Virus record (IMG/VR): IMGVR_UViG_3300044679_000013
Coordinates: 1 to 64,000 of that record
Strand: one strand, 5' to 3'
Origin: a virus
Length of the DNA stretch: 64,000 nt
Shown piece after piece: positions 43,883-51,839 of this stretch. The position numbers and the translations under genes are program-made. Position 1 is the first letter of the stretch. The number at the start of each line of letters is the position of its first letter. Below the pieces are notes generated by a model. The model was not told where the DNA came from. It made no database searches and saw only the letters and a list, made by a program, of their open reading frames with translations.

Positions 43883-44196
43883 TACGCCCCCGAGTCAGTC
43901 ACGTCCAGAATGAAGGTTCCTGAGCCAGCCGCCTGCGGAGTTCCTGAGACCGTTACATTACCGCTGGCGTCGATAGCAAATGTAAGGCCGGGAGGCAAAG
44001 GGCTGGGACTCGCCGGATCAACTACGGGATTCTGATAAGGCGGCGTTCCCCCGGTGATTACTGCTACGGGAGTTGCCGCAACAGCCACGCCCACAGTCTC
44101 TTCAGGAAGAGTCACCGAGGCAGGAGTAGCAACTAACGGTGCGGGCGGGGCCGCTGCGATGGTGAGAGTTACGCTAATCTGTACTGTCTGCGGCAT
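43882..44196 (-). CDS. Small protein with Ig-like (He_PIG) domain
   Basis: TTAGGAGAATTC precedes the ATG at 44196. Residues about 45-104 match the putative Ig (He_PIG) domain: GGTPPY, then LPPGLTFAIDASGNVTVSGTP and GSGTFILDVTD. Such domains decorate virions and bind carbohydrates. Its neighbours are portal-region genes. Confidence 0.7.
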   Translation of the reverse strand: MPQTVQISVTLTIAAAPPAPLVATPASVTLPEETVGVAVAATPVAVITGGTPPYQNPVVDPASPSPLPPGLTFAIDASGNVTVSGTPQAAGSGTFILDVTDSGA

Positions 44197-44234
44197 GAAT
44201 TCTCCTAATAACTCGATCAGTTCAAACAGAAGCC

Positions 44235-44576
44235 TTACTGCTTCTTGGTGCTTGCACTCTTTCCCCATGCAGCACTCTTTTTCTCCGTAGCCTCTTTGGC
44301 TTTCAGTTCATCGGCCAAGGCGTCCAAATCTTCTGCGCTCGGCTTATTGTGCTCGGCCATGATCTTCTCTGCGCCGTGCTTGTCCACGTAAGCCTTGGCC
44401 TCATCAAACATCTTGGGGCCATCTTTCATCGGATCTTTCCCGGTATAGGCTGCGTGAATCCTGGCTAACGTGATCCGCATCGCGGACTTCAGTGTTTCTT
44501 CCGCCTCAGCCGCTGCTATGTGCAACGGGTTCGGCTTCGGTCGTGTACTCGGTACTCCAGCAGCATTCTCTGGCAT
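44235..44576 (-). CDS. Helical charged hypothetical protein
   Basis: The 113-residue product is Lys/Glu/Ala-rich and helical, with a basic Ser-rich C-terminus. It has no Cys. It may be a small structural or internal protein. Its place is just before the portal genes. Confidence 0.6.
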   Translation of the reverse strand: MPENAAGVPSTRPKPNPLHIAAAEAEETLKSAMRITLARIHAAYTGKDPMKDGPKMFDEAKAYVDKHGAEKIMAEHNKPSAEDLDALADELKAKEATEKKSAAWGKSASTKKQ

Positions 44577-44584
44577 AGGTATCC

Positions 44585-45433
44585 TTAGAAGCTAGACTGT
44601 GCCTGCGAAACGCCCCACACCTTGATATGTGCGGCTCCAGCTCCTGCCGTACCACCCGCCGCAGTAATGAGCAAGTCGCCCGTCCCAGCTCCACCATTTA
44701 CATTGGTTGGCGTCACCTGGAAACCAGCGCAACCCAACCCAGCGGTTAAGCTCGTACAAGCTGAGATATAGGAAGCGGTTGCACCCGAGATACCGACGCT
44801 GTAACTCGTGGAGGTGGTAATGGTGGTTGTGACGTGGACCGAAGCTCCCATATTCGTGAAGTCTTTCGGGATCAGGCAGCTTGAGGTCGTGGTCGCGCCC
44901 GCGGTGCTCAGGGTAATCACGCCGCAATCAATCTGGTATGCGACTGGCCCACCGCCGTTGTTCGAGGCGTCATTCATTGCCTCCTGCCAACCACTGTCAG
45001 CAGAAGTAATGAGGTCACCACGGCCATGTGCATAAGTAAACGTAGCGCTGATCTGGCAAGTCCCTTGCTGTGCCGCACCCTGATTCGGGTTGCTGCAGCC
45101 AGAGACAGTATAAGACGTCACTGTCTCCTGATTGCCAGAGCCGAGACTGCCAATGACAAACGGAGGCAAGGCAACGTTCTCGGTCGCCACTGCCGTATTG
45201 CCAAAGATGCTTACCTGGCGATGGTTTGGGAGCGTGATCGAGCCATTGTAAAGAGTGATCGTGTACGCTCCAGTGCCAGTCGATCCACTGTAGACCATGA
45301 TCGGCGCGTAATTGTAGTCTTGGGCATTCCAGAGCGCCGGAGTAGTTCCGGGTTGGCTGAGATAGCCTTGGCCGAATACCGAGATACTCAGGATTGTCAG
45401 GGCAAAGCCCAGAATCAGATTGCGAAGTTTCAT
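44585..45433 (-). CDS. Exported beta-rich protein near portal
   Basis: A signal peptide (residues 1-20, SVFG|QG) precedes a 260-residue Gly/Ser/Thr-rich beta protein with seven Cys. It is separated from the main exported tail cluster by 20 kb but shares its style, including the Gln after the cleavage site. Function is unknown; it could be a head fibre or a surface factor. Confidence 0.65.
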   Translation of the reverse strand: MKLRNLILGFALTILSISVFGQGYLSQPGTTPALWNAQDYNYAPIMVYSGSTGTGAYTITLYNGSITLPNHRQVSIFGNTAVATENVALPPFVIGSLGSGNQETVTSYTVSGCSNPNQGAAQQGTCQISATFTYAHGRGDLITSADSGWQEAMNDASNNGGGPVAYQIDCGVITLSTAGATTTSSCLIPKDFTNMGASVHVTTTITTSTSYSVGISGATASYISACTSLTAGLGCAGFQVTPTNVNGGAGTGDLLITAAGGTAGAGAAHIKVWGVSQAQSSF

Positions 45434-45457
45434 AGTCTCCTGTCCTTTACCGAGAAA

Positions 45458-45805
45458 TTACCCTAACAAACTGTCTAATGCCTGCTTGGAACCTTCAGAA
45501 CCGTAATCCGAATCCATGTCCTCGTTTTCCATGTCGCCGCCGCCCAGATGCTCGTGCATGTGGCTCATCAACTCTTCTTTCGAGTCCATCGGGCCATGCT
45601 TTGAGCCGTCTGCGTGTTTGACGTGAAACGGAGGTGCGGGAGCTTCTTTCGTCCCACCGTGCTTAATCATCATCACGTTTTTGCCAGAATCCACTTCGTT
45701 GCCACCTTCGGAGTTGTCGGTCTTTTCTTCTGCCATGGGTTTCTTGCCGAATCGTTCGGCCTGTCCATAAGTCCGGTAGTGCTTGCCGTCTGCTCCAGGA
45801 GGCAT
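45458..45805 (-). CDS. His- and Asp-rich hypothetical protein
   Basis: The 115-residue product is acidic with repeated His (HMHEHLG and MMIKHGG), perhaps metal-binding or disordered. It lies 23 bases downstream of late-promoter copy G. No family is recognised. Confidence 0.6.
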   Translation of the reverse strand: MPPGADGKHYRTYGQAERFGKKPMAEEKTDNSEGGNEVDSGKNVMMIKHGGTKEAPAPPFHVKHADGSKHGPMDSKEELMSHMHEHLGGGDMENEDMDSDYGSEGSKQALDSLLG

Positions 45806-45828
45806 AGGTGTATTACCTTTCTGCGTTG

Positions 45829-45846
45829 TCGGGATTATTTAAACGA
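45829..45846 (-). promoter_or_regulatory. Late-promoter-type element, copy G
   Basis: TCGTTTAAATAATCCCGA on the minus strand, 23 bases before the gene at 45458-45805. It is the copy closest to the terminase and would open the portal-to-tail region. Confidence 0.6.
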
Positions 45847-45880
45847 GATTCTTGCTTTGGAGGGTAACGGTTAGGTGGGG

Positions 45881-46249
45881 TTATTCGGCCTTGCGGGTTC
45901 CTGAGGAGATCAGCCTGTGATTCTCCTCGATCTGCTTGCCTGTTTCGGTGGTCAAGGGCACTCGTTTGGAGGCTTCGTACTTCCGTTTACGGTCACTAAA
46001 GCGTATATGCCCAGAGAGGATAGTAGAGCGATCTGGCTCGGCTGGCTTGGGCTTGGCCAAAGGGCTGTCGATAGATTGTAGGCTGTCGATCTGGTCTTGG
46101 AGATTCTGGATTGCCGTGCTGTAATCCGGCGTGGAGTGCGATTCCAACTGCCTGAGCATTTTCAGCAGTTCATCGTGTCTCCGCGTAGCTATCTGGTAGT
46201 CGTCGGTCAGGCCCAATAGGTTGCGGAGCCAGTTACGAAGCTTATCCAT
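45881..46249 (-). CDS. Coiled-coil protein, paralogue of next gene
   Basis: The start is the ATG after GGGAGGTATGCA. It begins MDKLRNWLRNLLG, the same as the 46306 gene, and shares AIQNLQDQIDSLQSIDSPLAK. The N-terminus looks like an amphipathic membrane or lipid-contact helix, and the middle is a coiled coil. The pair arose by tandem duplication; the C-terminal half here is extended. Confidence 0.65.
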   Translation of the reverse strand: MDKLRNWLRNLLGLTDDYQIATRRHDELLKMLRQLESHSTPDYSTAIQNLQDQIDSLQSIDSPLAKPKPAEPDRSTILSGHIRFSDRKRKYEASKRVPLTTETGKQIEENHRLISSGTRKAE

Positions 46250-46305
46250 TGCATACCTCCCGAAGAATCTCGTCCGCCGCTTTTCGCAATCGCTCTCTGG
46301 TTCGC

Positions 46306-46659
46306 TCATCTCCGTCTCGGCCCCTTTCTTCTGGCTGGCTTGGATTTGGCGAGCGGGCTGTCTATGGATTGCAGGGATGTGATTTGATCTTGAAGATTTT
46401 GGACCGCAGTTGATAACTCTTCGTGTTTTCGCCTAAACTCCTGAATTGCCCCACCCATTGCAGCGTCTACCTTGGAACATAACGCCTCGGCTTCTAGCCT
46501 ACCCGTTTGGGCCAAGACATTTACTTTATTGACACGATCCTCGATGCGCTTGAAGTCGTTTCTCGACTTCTCTTCAAGGGCCAAGTGTCGGTCTGTTACT
46601 TCTGCGCCAAGGGCAACTATCCCTAGCCAGTTGCGGAGCCAGTTACGAAGCTTGGTCAT
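46306..46659 (-). CDS. Coiled-coil protein, paralogue of previous gene
   Basis: MTKLRNWLRNWLG opens the protein, then a Glu/Arg-rich coiled coil, then AVQNLQDQITSLQSIDSPLAK and a basic C-terminus RRKGPRRR that is nearly the same as the C-terminus of the large terminase (GRRGPRRR). The ATG overlaps the zinc-knuckle gene. The DNA at the gene starts is identical to the paralogue over 20 or more bases. Confidence 0.65.
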   Translation of the reverse strand: MTKLRNWLRNWLGIVALGAEVTDRHLALEEKSRNDFKRIEDRVNKVNVLAQTGRLEAEALCSKVDAAMGGAIQEFRRKHEELSTAVQNLQDQITSLQSIDSPLAKSKPARRKGPRRR

Positions 46660-46811
46660 AGTCCTCTCGCCTTAATAGTGTCCGCCAGACTTCGGAAGCA
46701 CTGCATACAAATATCGTGATGCGGCCTATTGGCTACCTTACCACGACGGCTAGACTTAGCAGGGCGTTTGCCACACTGCTTGCACATGTTGTCGTGTTTT
46801 GGAAGTTTCAT
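46656..46811 (-). CDS. 51-residue zinc-knuckle protein
   Basis: The ATG overlaps the terminase stop (ATGA), and the TGA overlaps the next ATG (ATGA). The product has CKQC and CMQC pairs 22 residues apart with an HH between them, a compact zinc site, and is very basic. It exactly fills the space between the two genes. Function is unknown. Confidence 0.75.
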   Translation of the reverse strand: MKLPKHDNMCKQCGKRPAKSSRRGKVANRPHHDICMQCFRSLADTIKARGL

Positions 46812-48520
46812 CGTCGTCTTGGGCCGCGCCGTCCTAGGTAAAACACTCCACTATTCGTCTCGCGCTCTTTTTTGTTCAGTTGCAGATGCTTAATATACCT
46901 GTCCGCGCCTTCTATCGGCGTATCCTTCAGCGCCTCAGCTAATCTCACCTGAAATGGCTTATCATTCGGTCTGCCAATTCGCCCATAAATCGCGTGCCCA
47001 GCTCCGTCAATCATATCTAAGCCCGGAAACTGTGCGATCTTCTCTCGATTCAGGATTGAGTCGGTATCTCTTGGCGCTAGTGGGATGTTCTGAATCAGAC
47101 GTTTACATGATCTGGCAATCTGTAACGCGGGTATCTCAATTGGATAGCCTTCGTGTGTTTCGCCAATGTGAATCCGGTTCTTTAAGAGCTGGTAGAAAAG
47201 CTGTTCGCGACCGACTTTGTCTGTGCCGGCGTTCGTCGGATAAGGCAATCCTGCCGCTCGAAGCTTGTTGCCCATCCTGAGTGCAATCGTGTTTGCGTCC
47301 GACTTCTGATGAAAGGCATCGTGAGAGTAGTAGAAGTGCTCAAACTTTGGCAGTTTGCCGTCTTCGTCATAACTGTTCTGAATAATGGATTCGGCTAAGG
47401 TCTCTGGAGGCTCCTGTCGCGTCACGTATTCTTTGTAGACTCTGACAACTCCGAAGTCGTCCATAAAGCACCAATAGCAGGTAGACCAGTGATCGAATCC
47501 CCAATCGCCGCCCATCCAGCGTTTATGCCAGGGTTTGATGATTGAGGCTGAATCGAAGTCTTTGGAATAAAGGTCATCTTCGTAGGTGTTAACCGCCGCA
47601 TCCCATGCACCTGAGAAGTACCCGCCAGCCACGCCCCATTCGCCCAACATTAGGGCGCGACGTTCTGACTCAGGGTAGTTCTGGAGGCTGGCTATGTATT
47701 CAGGATCATTGGCGTAAATCGGATTATCGGTATAAGTGAATGGGAAGTATTCGTAGTCCTCGGGCTTGTATTCCCGACGCTGCGAATCGTCCATTTCTTC
47801 ATAGGGAACTTTATCGACAAATACAGCCTTACACCATCCGGCCCCCGGCCCAATGGGGTTACCTGCCCCGCCCTTCGTCGCATAGGGACTGACCGGACAA
47901 CGATTCCATGCTGAGATCGCGGTCCACTGCTTAAATGTGAATTCGCAAATCTCGTCAAAGTCAACCTTCAGCCATTGGCCCTGCCAGCCATAAGCGTCGT
48001 GCTCATATTGCATTGAACCAAAGTGAGTTTGTGCTCCATTGTGCCAGGTAACGACTTTCTTCTGCTCGTTGTATTCTTTATAAACTTCGCGGGGAAACTT
48101 CTCGCGAAATCGCGTGACGACCGTAGCCTCAAGTTTCGGATGAGTTCGGCGCAGTAAGAGTGTATGGACTTGCTTGGCCTCTGCCGGATCAGAAAAGGAG
48201 TTGGCCTCCATCATGTGATCCATGAGAAGGCCTAGAGTCTTGCCACCGCCTGCCGCTCCGCCAGCTAATCTATGTTTAGCGCGGCAACGGTGATAGCTAA
48301 GGAGTTTTGGGTAGGGAGCGTAGAGAAGGACTGGCTTGCCGGTTTTGGGGTCGGCGTAATAAAGATTATCTTCTTGGCAATCTTCGGCAAAGCGTTCATA
48401 GCCTGCCTGACCTACAGAAGTGGTCATCGGTGAATCACGGCCACTCTGTCCACTGGTTACAAGGTCGCTGGCAACAACAGGTTTCACCGTTTGGACAGTT
48501 CCGAATGTCGTCGCCATCAA
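46808..48520 (-). CDS. terL: Terminase large subunit
   Basis: The ATPase has Walker A GGAAGGGKT at about residues 86-95 and a Walker B strand ending VDFDE with the catalytic Glu at its end. The nuclease part has GGDWGFDH and SHDAFH acidic centres. The 570-residue size is normal. Alternative starts are the TTG at 48520, ATG at 48517, or ATG at 48427, which would avoid overlap with the upstream gene; the motif region is unaffected. It packages DNA into the capsid through the portal. Confidence 0.92.
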   Translation of the reverse strand: MMATTFGTVQTVKPVVASDLVTSGQSGRDSPMTTSVGQAGYERFAEDCQEDNLYYADPKTGKPVLLYAPYPKLLSYHRCRAKHRLAGGAAGGGKTLGLLMDHMMEANSFSDPAEAKQVHTLLLRRTHPKLEATVVTRFREKFPREVYKEYNEQKKVVTWHNGAQTHFGSMQYEHDAYGWQGQWLKVDFDEICEFTFKQWTAISAWNRCPVSPYATKGGAGNPIGPGAGWCKAVFVDKVPYEEMDDSQRREYKPEDYEYFPFTYTDNPIYANDPEYIASLQNYPESERRALMLGEWGVAGGYFSGAWDAAVNTYEDDLYSKDFDSASIIKPWHKRWMGGDWGFDHWSTCYWCFMDDFGVVRVYKEYVTRQEPPETLAESIIQNSYDEDGKLPKFEHFYYSHDAFHQKSDANTIALRMGNKLRAAGLPYPTNAGTDKVGREQLFYQLLKNRIHIGETHEGYPIEIPALQIARSCKRLIQNIPLAPRDTDSILNREKIAQFPGLDMIDGAGHAIYGRIGRPNDKPFQVRLAEALKDTPIEGADRYIKHLQLNKKERETNSGVFYLGRRGPRRR

Positions 48521-48713
48521 TGCCTATAAAGTGCTCAGAGCGCGGGCAACCGCAAGACTTGCAGCGAACAGCCATCAGTGCGTTCTGCTCGCGGTCGTAC
48601 TCTGCGATTTCCTCTTCTGCCCGAGTCCTTATCGTAGGAGTACACAGTCTTCCGGGATACCGAGACGATAAACTCAGATCCGCCCATGTTCCTGATTTAC
48701 TGGAGGGCAACAT
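48435..48713 (-). CDS. Zinc-binding hypothetical protein
   Basis: The ATG overlaps the stop of the gene upstream (TAATG). The second half holds MAVRCKSCGCPRSEHF and CPNGETCCC, a typical zinc or iron-sulphur-like cluster of Cys. It overlaps the terminase N-terminus, so an internal start at the MAVR Met is also possible. Confidence 0.6.
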   Translation of the reverse strand: MLPSSKSGTWADLSLSSRYPGRLCTPTIRTRAEEEIAEYDREQNALMAVRCKSCGCPRSEHFIGIDGDDIRNCPNGETCCCQRPCNQWTEWP

Positions 48714-48991
48714 TACTGGATTCCGGGTCGGTCCTCAAGCTTCGGCTGCTTCACTACAATCGCTTTGTACATCTGCCGATTGTCTGGCGCAAATGGAATG
48801 GAGAACTTCAGAACGAGTTCAATCTGCCCGTTAACCGGAAAGTTGCCCTCGGGCCCACCATTAATGACAGATGCGCCTTCTACTTTCAGGATGTAGAACA
48901 GGGCGTAGGGATCATCCAGTTTGAGCTGAACCATATCGCCTTCGCGGATCTCGTTTCCGAGTTTGTCGAGAGGCCAGAGTTTAGCGGACAT
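48713..48991 (-). CDS. Hypothetical protein
   Basis: The ATG at 48991 follows AAAGGAGCCTA. The 92-residue product is a beta-rich small fold beginning MSAKLWPLDKLGNEIREGDMVQLKL, an SH3-like start seen in several phage proteins. Function is unknown. Confidence 0.65.
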   Translation of the reverse strand: MSAKLWPLDKLGNEIREGDMVQLKLDDPYALFYILKVEGASVINGGPEGNFPVNGQIELVLKFSIPFAPDNRQMYKAIVVKQPKLEDRPGIQ

Positions 48992-49347
48992 TAGGCTCCT
49001 TTGATTGCGGCACACATTCCACATCGGTAGACGCGGCAGGTTTTGGGGTTGTGGGCATAACTAGATCCGCAAGGTACTCTAGCCCCTTCCCCATCCCGCC
49101 TTCGTCTACTAGGCGCTGTAGTTCGACCCGTTGCATGACCGGGAGATTCCTTACTATTTCGTTGTAGCAGTCTGCCACTTTCTTGTGTTCCAGATTGCTC
49201 GGGTCTATTGGAACGATCTCCATCGCTATTCGTACCGTTCCAGTTCCGACATTTACGCTTGGCGCATCGCTTCGGGAGTTCTCTTGTGATCCACTCATGC
49301 CCACATACCTCGCATTGGCACCATAGTGCCGGAATCTCTTTGTACAT
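48981..49347 (-). pseudogene. Zinc-ribbon gene with probable frameshift
   Basis: Frame one from the ATG at 49347 encodes a good zinc ribbon (CEVCG, then CAKRKC and NWNGT). It loses its coding character near 49231. A second frame, entered near that point, continues with VRIAMEIVPIDPSNLEHKKV and ends at 48981. The neighbouring gene (49375) has both parts in one frame, with NWDTM following directly. This indicates one gene with a one-base shift, real or from sequencing. Confidence 0.55.
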
Positions 49348-49374
49348 GGCACCATAGTACCACGCTAATCTCTC

Positions 49375-49620
49375 TTAGGTTTCGTGATTCCATTTATCAG
49401 CGTGAATCCGGGCAAGTTTGGCAGATTCGACACTGTATTCGATTACGTGGTTGATCGTGTCTATCTTAGAAATTGTGGTGGCTGCTTCGGCGACTACCAC
49501 CATAGTGTCCCAATTCCGACTCTTGCACTTGGCGCACGCTTTGGGCTTCCGTGCTGCCAACCACACATGGCCGCATTTTGACCGGTCGCACTTAAACGCT
49601 TCTACTTTGATTTGGCTCAT
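49375..49620 (-). CDS. Zinc-ribbon protein, intact paralogue
   Basis: The 81-residue product has CDRSKCGHVW followed by CAKCKSRNWDT, a C4 ribbon with the usual His-Trp between, then a helical tail. It matches the broken neighbour at 48981-49347 in its first half. Confidence 0.75.
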   Translation of the reverse strand: MSQIKVEAFKCDRSKCGHVWLAARKPKACAKCKSRNWDTMVVVAEAATTISKIDTINHVIEYSVESAKLARIHADKWNHET

Positions 49621-49988
49621 CTAGTGTTCAGCCATCTTGCCTTTAGCCTTGCGATGGCTCGGCGAATCCTCAGCCATAGCGTCAGTTTTTTCGGCCACCA
49701 CGCTTGACCCTGGAAGTAAGGCTCTAGAAACTTTGTTTGTCTCTGGAATTCTTCCTTTCTCGCATTTAGGTCCACTTGATGATATTCCAGTGCCAAGCTT
49801 TTAAGAGCGGCCTTTACATCGGGAGCAAGCTCGGGGAGTTGTGTAGGAACGCCAGATGTGTCAACATTTTTCACGGTCGCACTTCCATGCCAAAATTTGA
49901 ATCCTGCCCAGATACTACCATCAGTAGCAGAACACTCCGCCGATTGCAACCAAAAGTAGCTAATCTCTCTTCGGCCTTGTAATCCCAT
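49617..49988 (-). CDS. Hypothetical basic protein
   Basis: The 123-residue product has a basic, Trp-rich C-terminus (WWPKKLTLWLRIRRAIARLKARWL), probably an amphipathic helix. It overlaps the terminase small subunit by 29 bases. It may be a membrane or DNA-contact protein. The start is uncertain. Confidence 0.5.
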   Translation of the reverse strand: MGLQGRREISYFWLQSAECSATDGSIWAGFKFWHGSATVKNVDTSGVPTQLPELAPDVKAALKSLALEYHQVDLNARKEEFQRQTKFLEPYFQGQAWWPKKLTLWLRIRRAIARLKARWLNTR

Positions 49989-50385
49989 TAATCAGCGTGA
50001 AGCCCACAGCCACGTTCACGTCTCCGCCTTTTGCCTCAGGCTCAACATATTGCCCGTACTCAGCGGCTAATTTAGCGAACGTTGCTCTCGGTCCCCACGC
50101 GATAACATCTCTCGAATCAGTGACTTTTCCTTCGTGCTGAAAGAACTTGGTTTCGCAGGCTTGAACCCCTTCTGCGATGGACTTAGCTAGAACGTGAGCT
50201 GGAGTGTACTGACGAACGAGGCGAGCGAATGCAGCCTTTACGGACTGATTCTCGATTGCGACGGTAGAAGTGTTAGCCGAATATCCTGCAATTGCCTTAG
50301 CTTCTTTCTTGATCTTGCCTTCGCTAACTGCTTGAATATAGCGGCGTTGCTTCGGTGTGAGTGCGGTAAATCCGGGTGCTCCCAT
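49960..50385 (-). CDS. Terminase small subunit-like protein
   Basis: The 141-residue product begins with a helix-turn-helix of the type found in small terminases (LTPKQRRYIQAVSEGKIKKE then AIAGYS), followed by a coiled-coil oligomerisation region and a disordered end. It is 1.5 kb before the large subunit in the transcription direction. The sequence is diverged, so this rests on motif and position. Confidence 0.7.
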   Translation of the reverse strand: MGAPGFTALTPKQRRYIQAVSEGKIKKEAKAIAGYSANTSTVAIENQSVKAAFARLVRQYTPAHVLAKSIAEGVQACETKFFQHEGKVTDSRDVIAWGPRATFAKLAAEYGQYVEPEAKGGDVNVAVGFTLINGITRPKRD

Positions 50386-50400
50386 ATCTTATTAATGCGC

Positions 50401-51054
50401 TCATACACTTACAGGCTGTCCAAGTTGGCGCCGGATGTTATTCAATCCTGACTTGAGCCGACGTTCTACCCAGCCTTGATCTCGTCCTAACTTGGCAGCA
50501 ATCTTGTATTCGCGGATCGGATTATCCGTATACAGGCCGAAATAGAGTTCCACTACCAAGCGCTCGGCTTGAGAAAGAGAAGTCATGGCCCGAGTGATCT
50601 TTTCGCCATCAAACTTTACGCGGGTTGCTTCGGCGAGACCGTCGCGACCTGGTTGTGTATCGAACCAATCGTGGTACTCCCTGACTGGGTGACTATAATT
50701 ACTGAATTCTGGGCTTTGCCATTCATTCTGGAATATCTTCTGCTGCACCTTCTGTTCATCAATAATGGCGTTTACTATCAAGCGCTTAACATAGTAGGGC
50801 TGGTTCCAGTAGCGCTCTGGGCATTTCATTAACTTAATCAGCGCAGCTCCGGCTAAATCCTCAGCTTTGCATTGAAGTGTTCGCGTTGCCGGAAAGCCGC
50901 TGCGAAGGAAATAGGTTTCCTCGACACTCCCACCGCCTGCATTAATCAGTTTCCGGCGCCACTTGGCAACGAAGCTTCGCGCAATATGTCCGCAGAGTCG
51001 GCGGTACTGCTCAATGAACTGCTCTTTGGTCTCAACGTGTGGAACGGGCTGCAT
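50401..51054 (-). CDS. Sigma-70-family-like transcription initiation factor
   Basis: The start at 51054 overlaps the upstream stop (TAATG). Residues about 60-105 fit a sigma region 2: AEDLAGAALIKLM, then PYYVKRLIVNAIIDEQKVQQK. Residues about 155-215 fit region 4: TSLSQAERLVVELYFGL then IREYKIAAKLGRDQGWVERRLKSGLNNIRRQLG. There is no region 1 or 3, so it is ECF-like in size (217 aa). It stands upstream of the head and tail genes that carry seven copies of a promoter-like motif and is a candidate to recognise them. Confidence 0.8.
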   Translation of the reverse strand: MQPVPHVETKEQFIEQYRRLCGHIARSFVAKWRRKLINAGGGSVEETYFLRSGFPATRTLQCKAEDLAGAALIKLMKCPERYWNQPYYVKRLIVNAIIDEQKVQQKIFQNEWQSPEFSNYSHPVREYHDWFDTQPGRDGLAEATRVKFDGEKITRAMTSLSQAERLVVELYFGLYTDNPIREYKIAAKLGRDQGWVERRLKSGLNNIRRQLGQPVSV

Positions 51055-51467
51055 TAGTCTTTCCCATTCCGCTTCTCTAAATTCTCCCGAGTATCGCAGT
51101 CCACTTCTTTCTGGTGGGCGCGCCAAATATCTAAGCTGTCTGAATCCAGATACTTAACTTGGCAGGTGAGTTCTGTTTGGCCGTGCATCAATTTGACTGG
51201 CCAGTACATGAAATTGCTGTCGATCCAATCAATTGCCTGTTGGCGCGTGCGGAACGATCTCTGGGCGGTTTCGTAAATTGCTTTTCCGTCGATACACACT
51301 GCCGAATAGCCGTCGAAGATAACCTGAGCGCAATCTTGGCGATTCTCAGTTTCTTGGCAAACATCTTCCTTTAGGTCGCCCCATCCTGAGTCACAAGAGT
51401 ATTCCAGAATGTAAGGGACTTTTGGCGCGTGAATTGTCAGCAGAAGTAGAGCTATTGCTGGAACCAC
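51054..51467 (-). CDS. Cys-rich exported protein
   Basis: A GTG after GGAGAAGAT starts a 137-residue product with a short hydrophobic segment (residues 3-12) as signal or anchor and six Cys, probably disulphide-bonded outside the cytoplasm. It overlaps the small membrane gene before it and is coupled to the sigma-like gene after it. Function is unknown. Confidence 0.6.
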   Translation of the reverse strand: MVPAIALLLLTIHAPKVPYILEYSCDSGWGDLKEDVCQETENRQDCAQVIFDGYSAVCIDGKAIYETAQRSFRTRQQAIDWIDSNFMYWPVKLMHGQTELTCQVKYLDSDSLDIWRAHQKEVDCDTRENLEKRNGKD

Positions 51468-51589
51468 ATCTTCTCCAACTCATCCACCGGCAATTGGCGT
51501 TTGCCGCGCTCGTAACCTACTTGATAGATCACGCCGCCGATTAAAACCGTTAGCCCTATGCCCCAGCAGACTCCTATGAGCACTGACAC
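51452..51589 (-). CDS. 45-residue single-pass membrane protein
   Basis: The best start is the GTG at 51589 preceded by GGAGTCCATT; the frame is open further. The product is one hydrophobic helix (about residues 2-22) and a charged tail ending WFQQ. It could be a holin-like or spanin-like component but there is no proof. Confidence 0.5.
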   Translation of the reverse strand: MSVLIGVCWGIGLTVLIGGVIYQVGYERGKRQLPVDELEKMWFQQ

Positions 51590-51780
51590 AATGGACTCCA
51601 ACGAACTCCTAGAGCATGTAAACGGATCTCGTCTTGCTTCAGCAATGCACTGGGATTGGCCACGATTTCGTAAGCTTCGTAGACTTTGGTCGAGCGGCGA
51701 ATACACCATTCTTCACAGCGAATGATTCCGCTACAGAAAACGCAGGCCGCTGAGGCGATGTATTTATTTTCGTAATGCAC
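51574..51780 (-). CDS. Small CxxC protein
   Basis: A GTG starts a 68-residue product with a CVFC pair, then CEEWC, giving a possible zinc site. It is the last minus-strand gene before the plus-strand cassette, and its start faces that cassette's promoter. Confidence 0.5.
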   Translation of the reverse strand: MHYENKYIASAACVFCSGIIRCEEWCIRRSTKVYEAYEIVANPSALLKQDEIRLHALGVRWSPLCQCS

Positions 51781-51791
51781 GCCGATTTCTC

Positions 51792-51820
51792 TTGACAGGA
51801 TACCTAACGTTTGCTATATT
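51792..51820 (+). promoter_or_regulatory. Sigma-70 promoter
   Basis: TTGACA at 51792-51797 and TATATT at 51815-51820 are separated by 17 bases, a near-consensus host promoter. It is the only strong one I found and drives three plus-strand genes inside an otherwise minus-strand region. Confidence 0.85.
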
Positions 51821-51839
51821 CATTACATCAGGAGGCGTT

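Noticed and set aside
44506-44697. 63-residue frame over two genes near 44.6 kb
   Set aside because: It lies under two well-supported genes and has no initiation signal.
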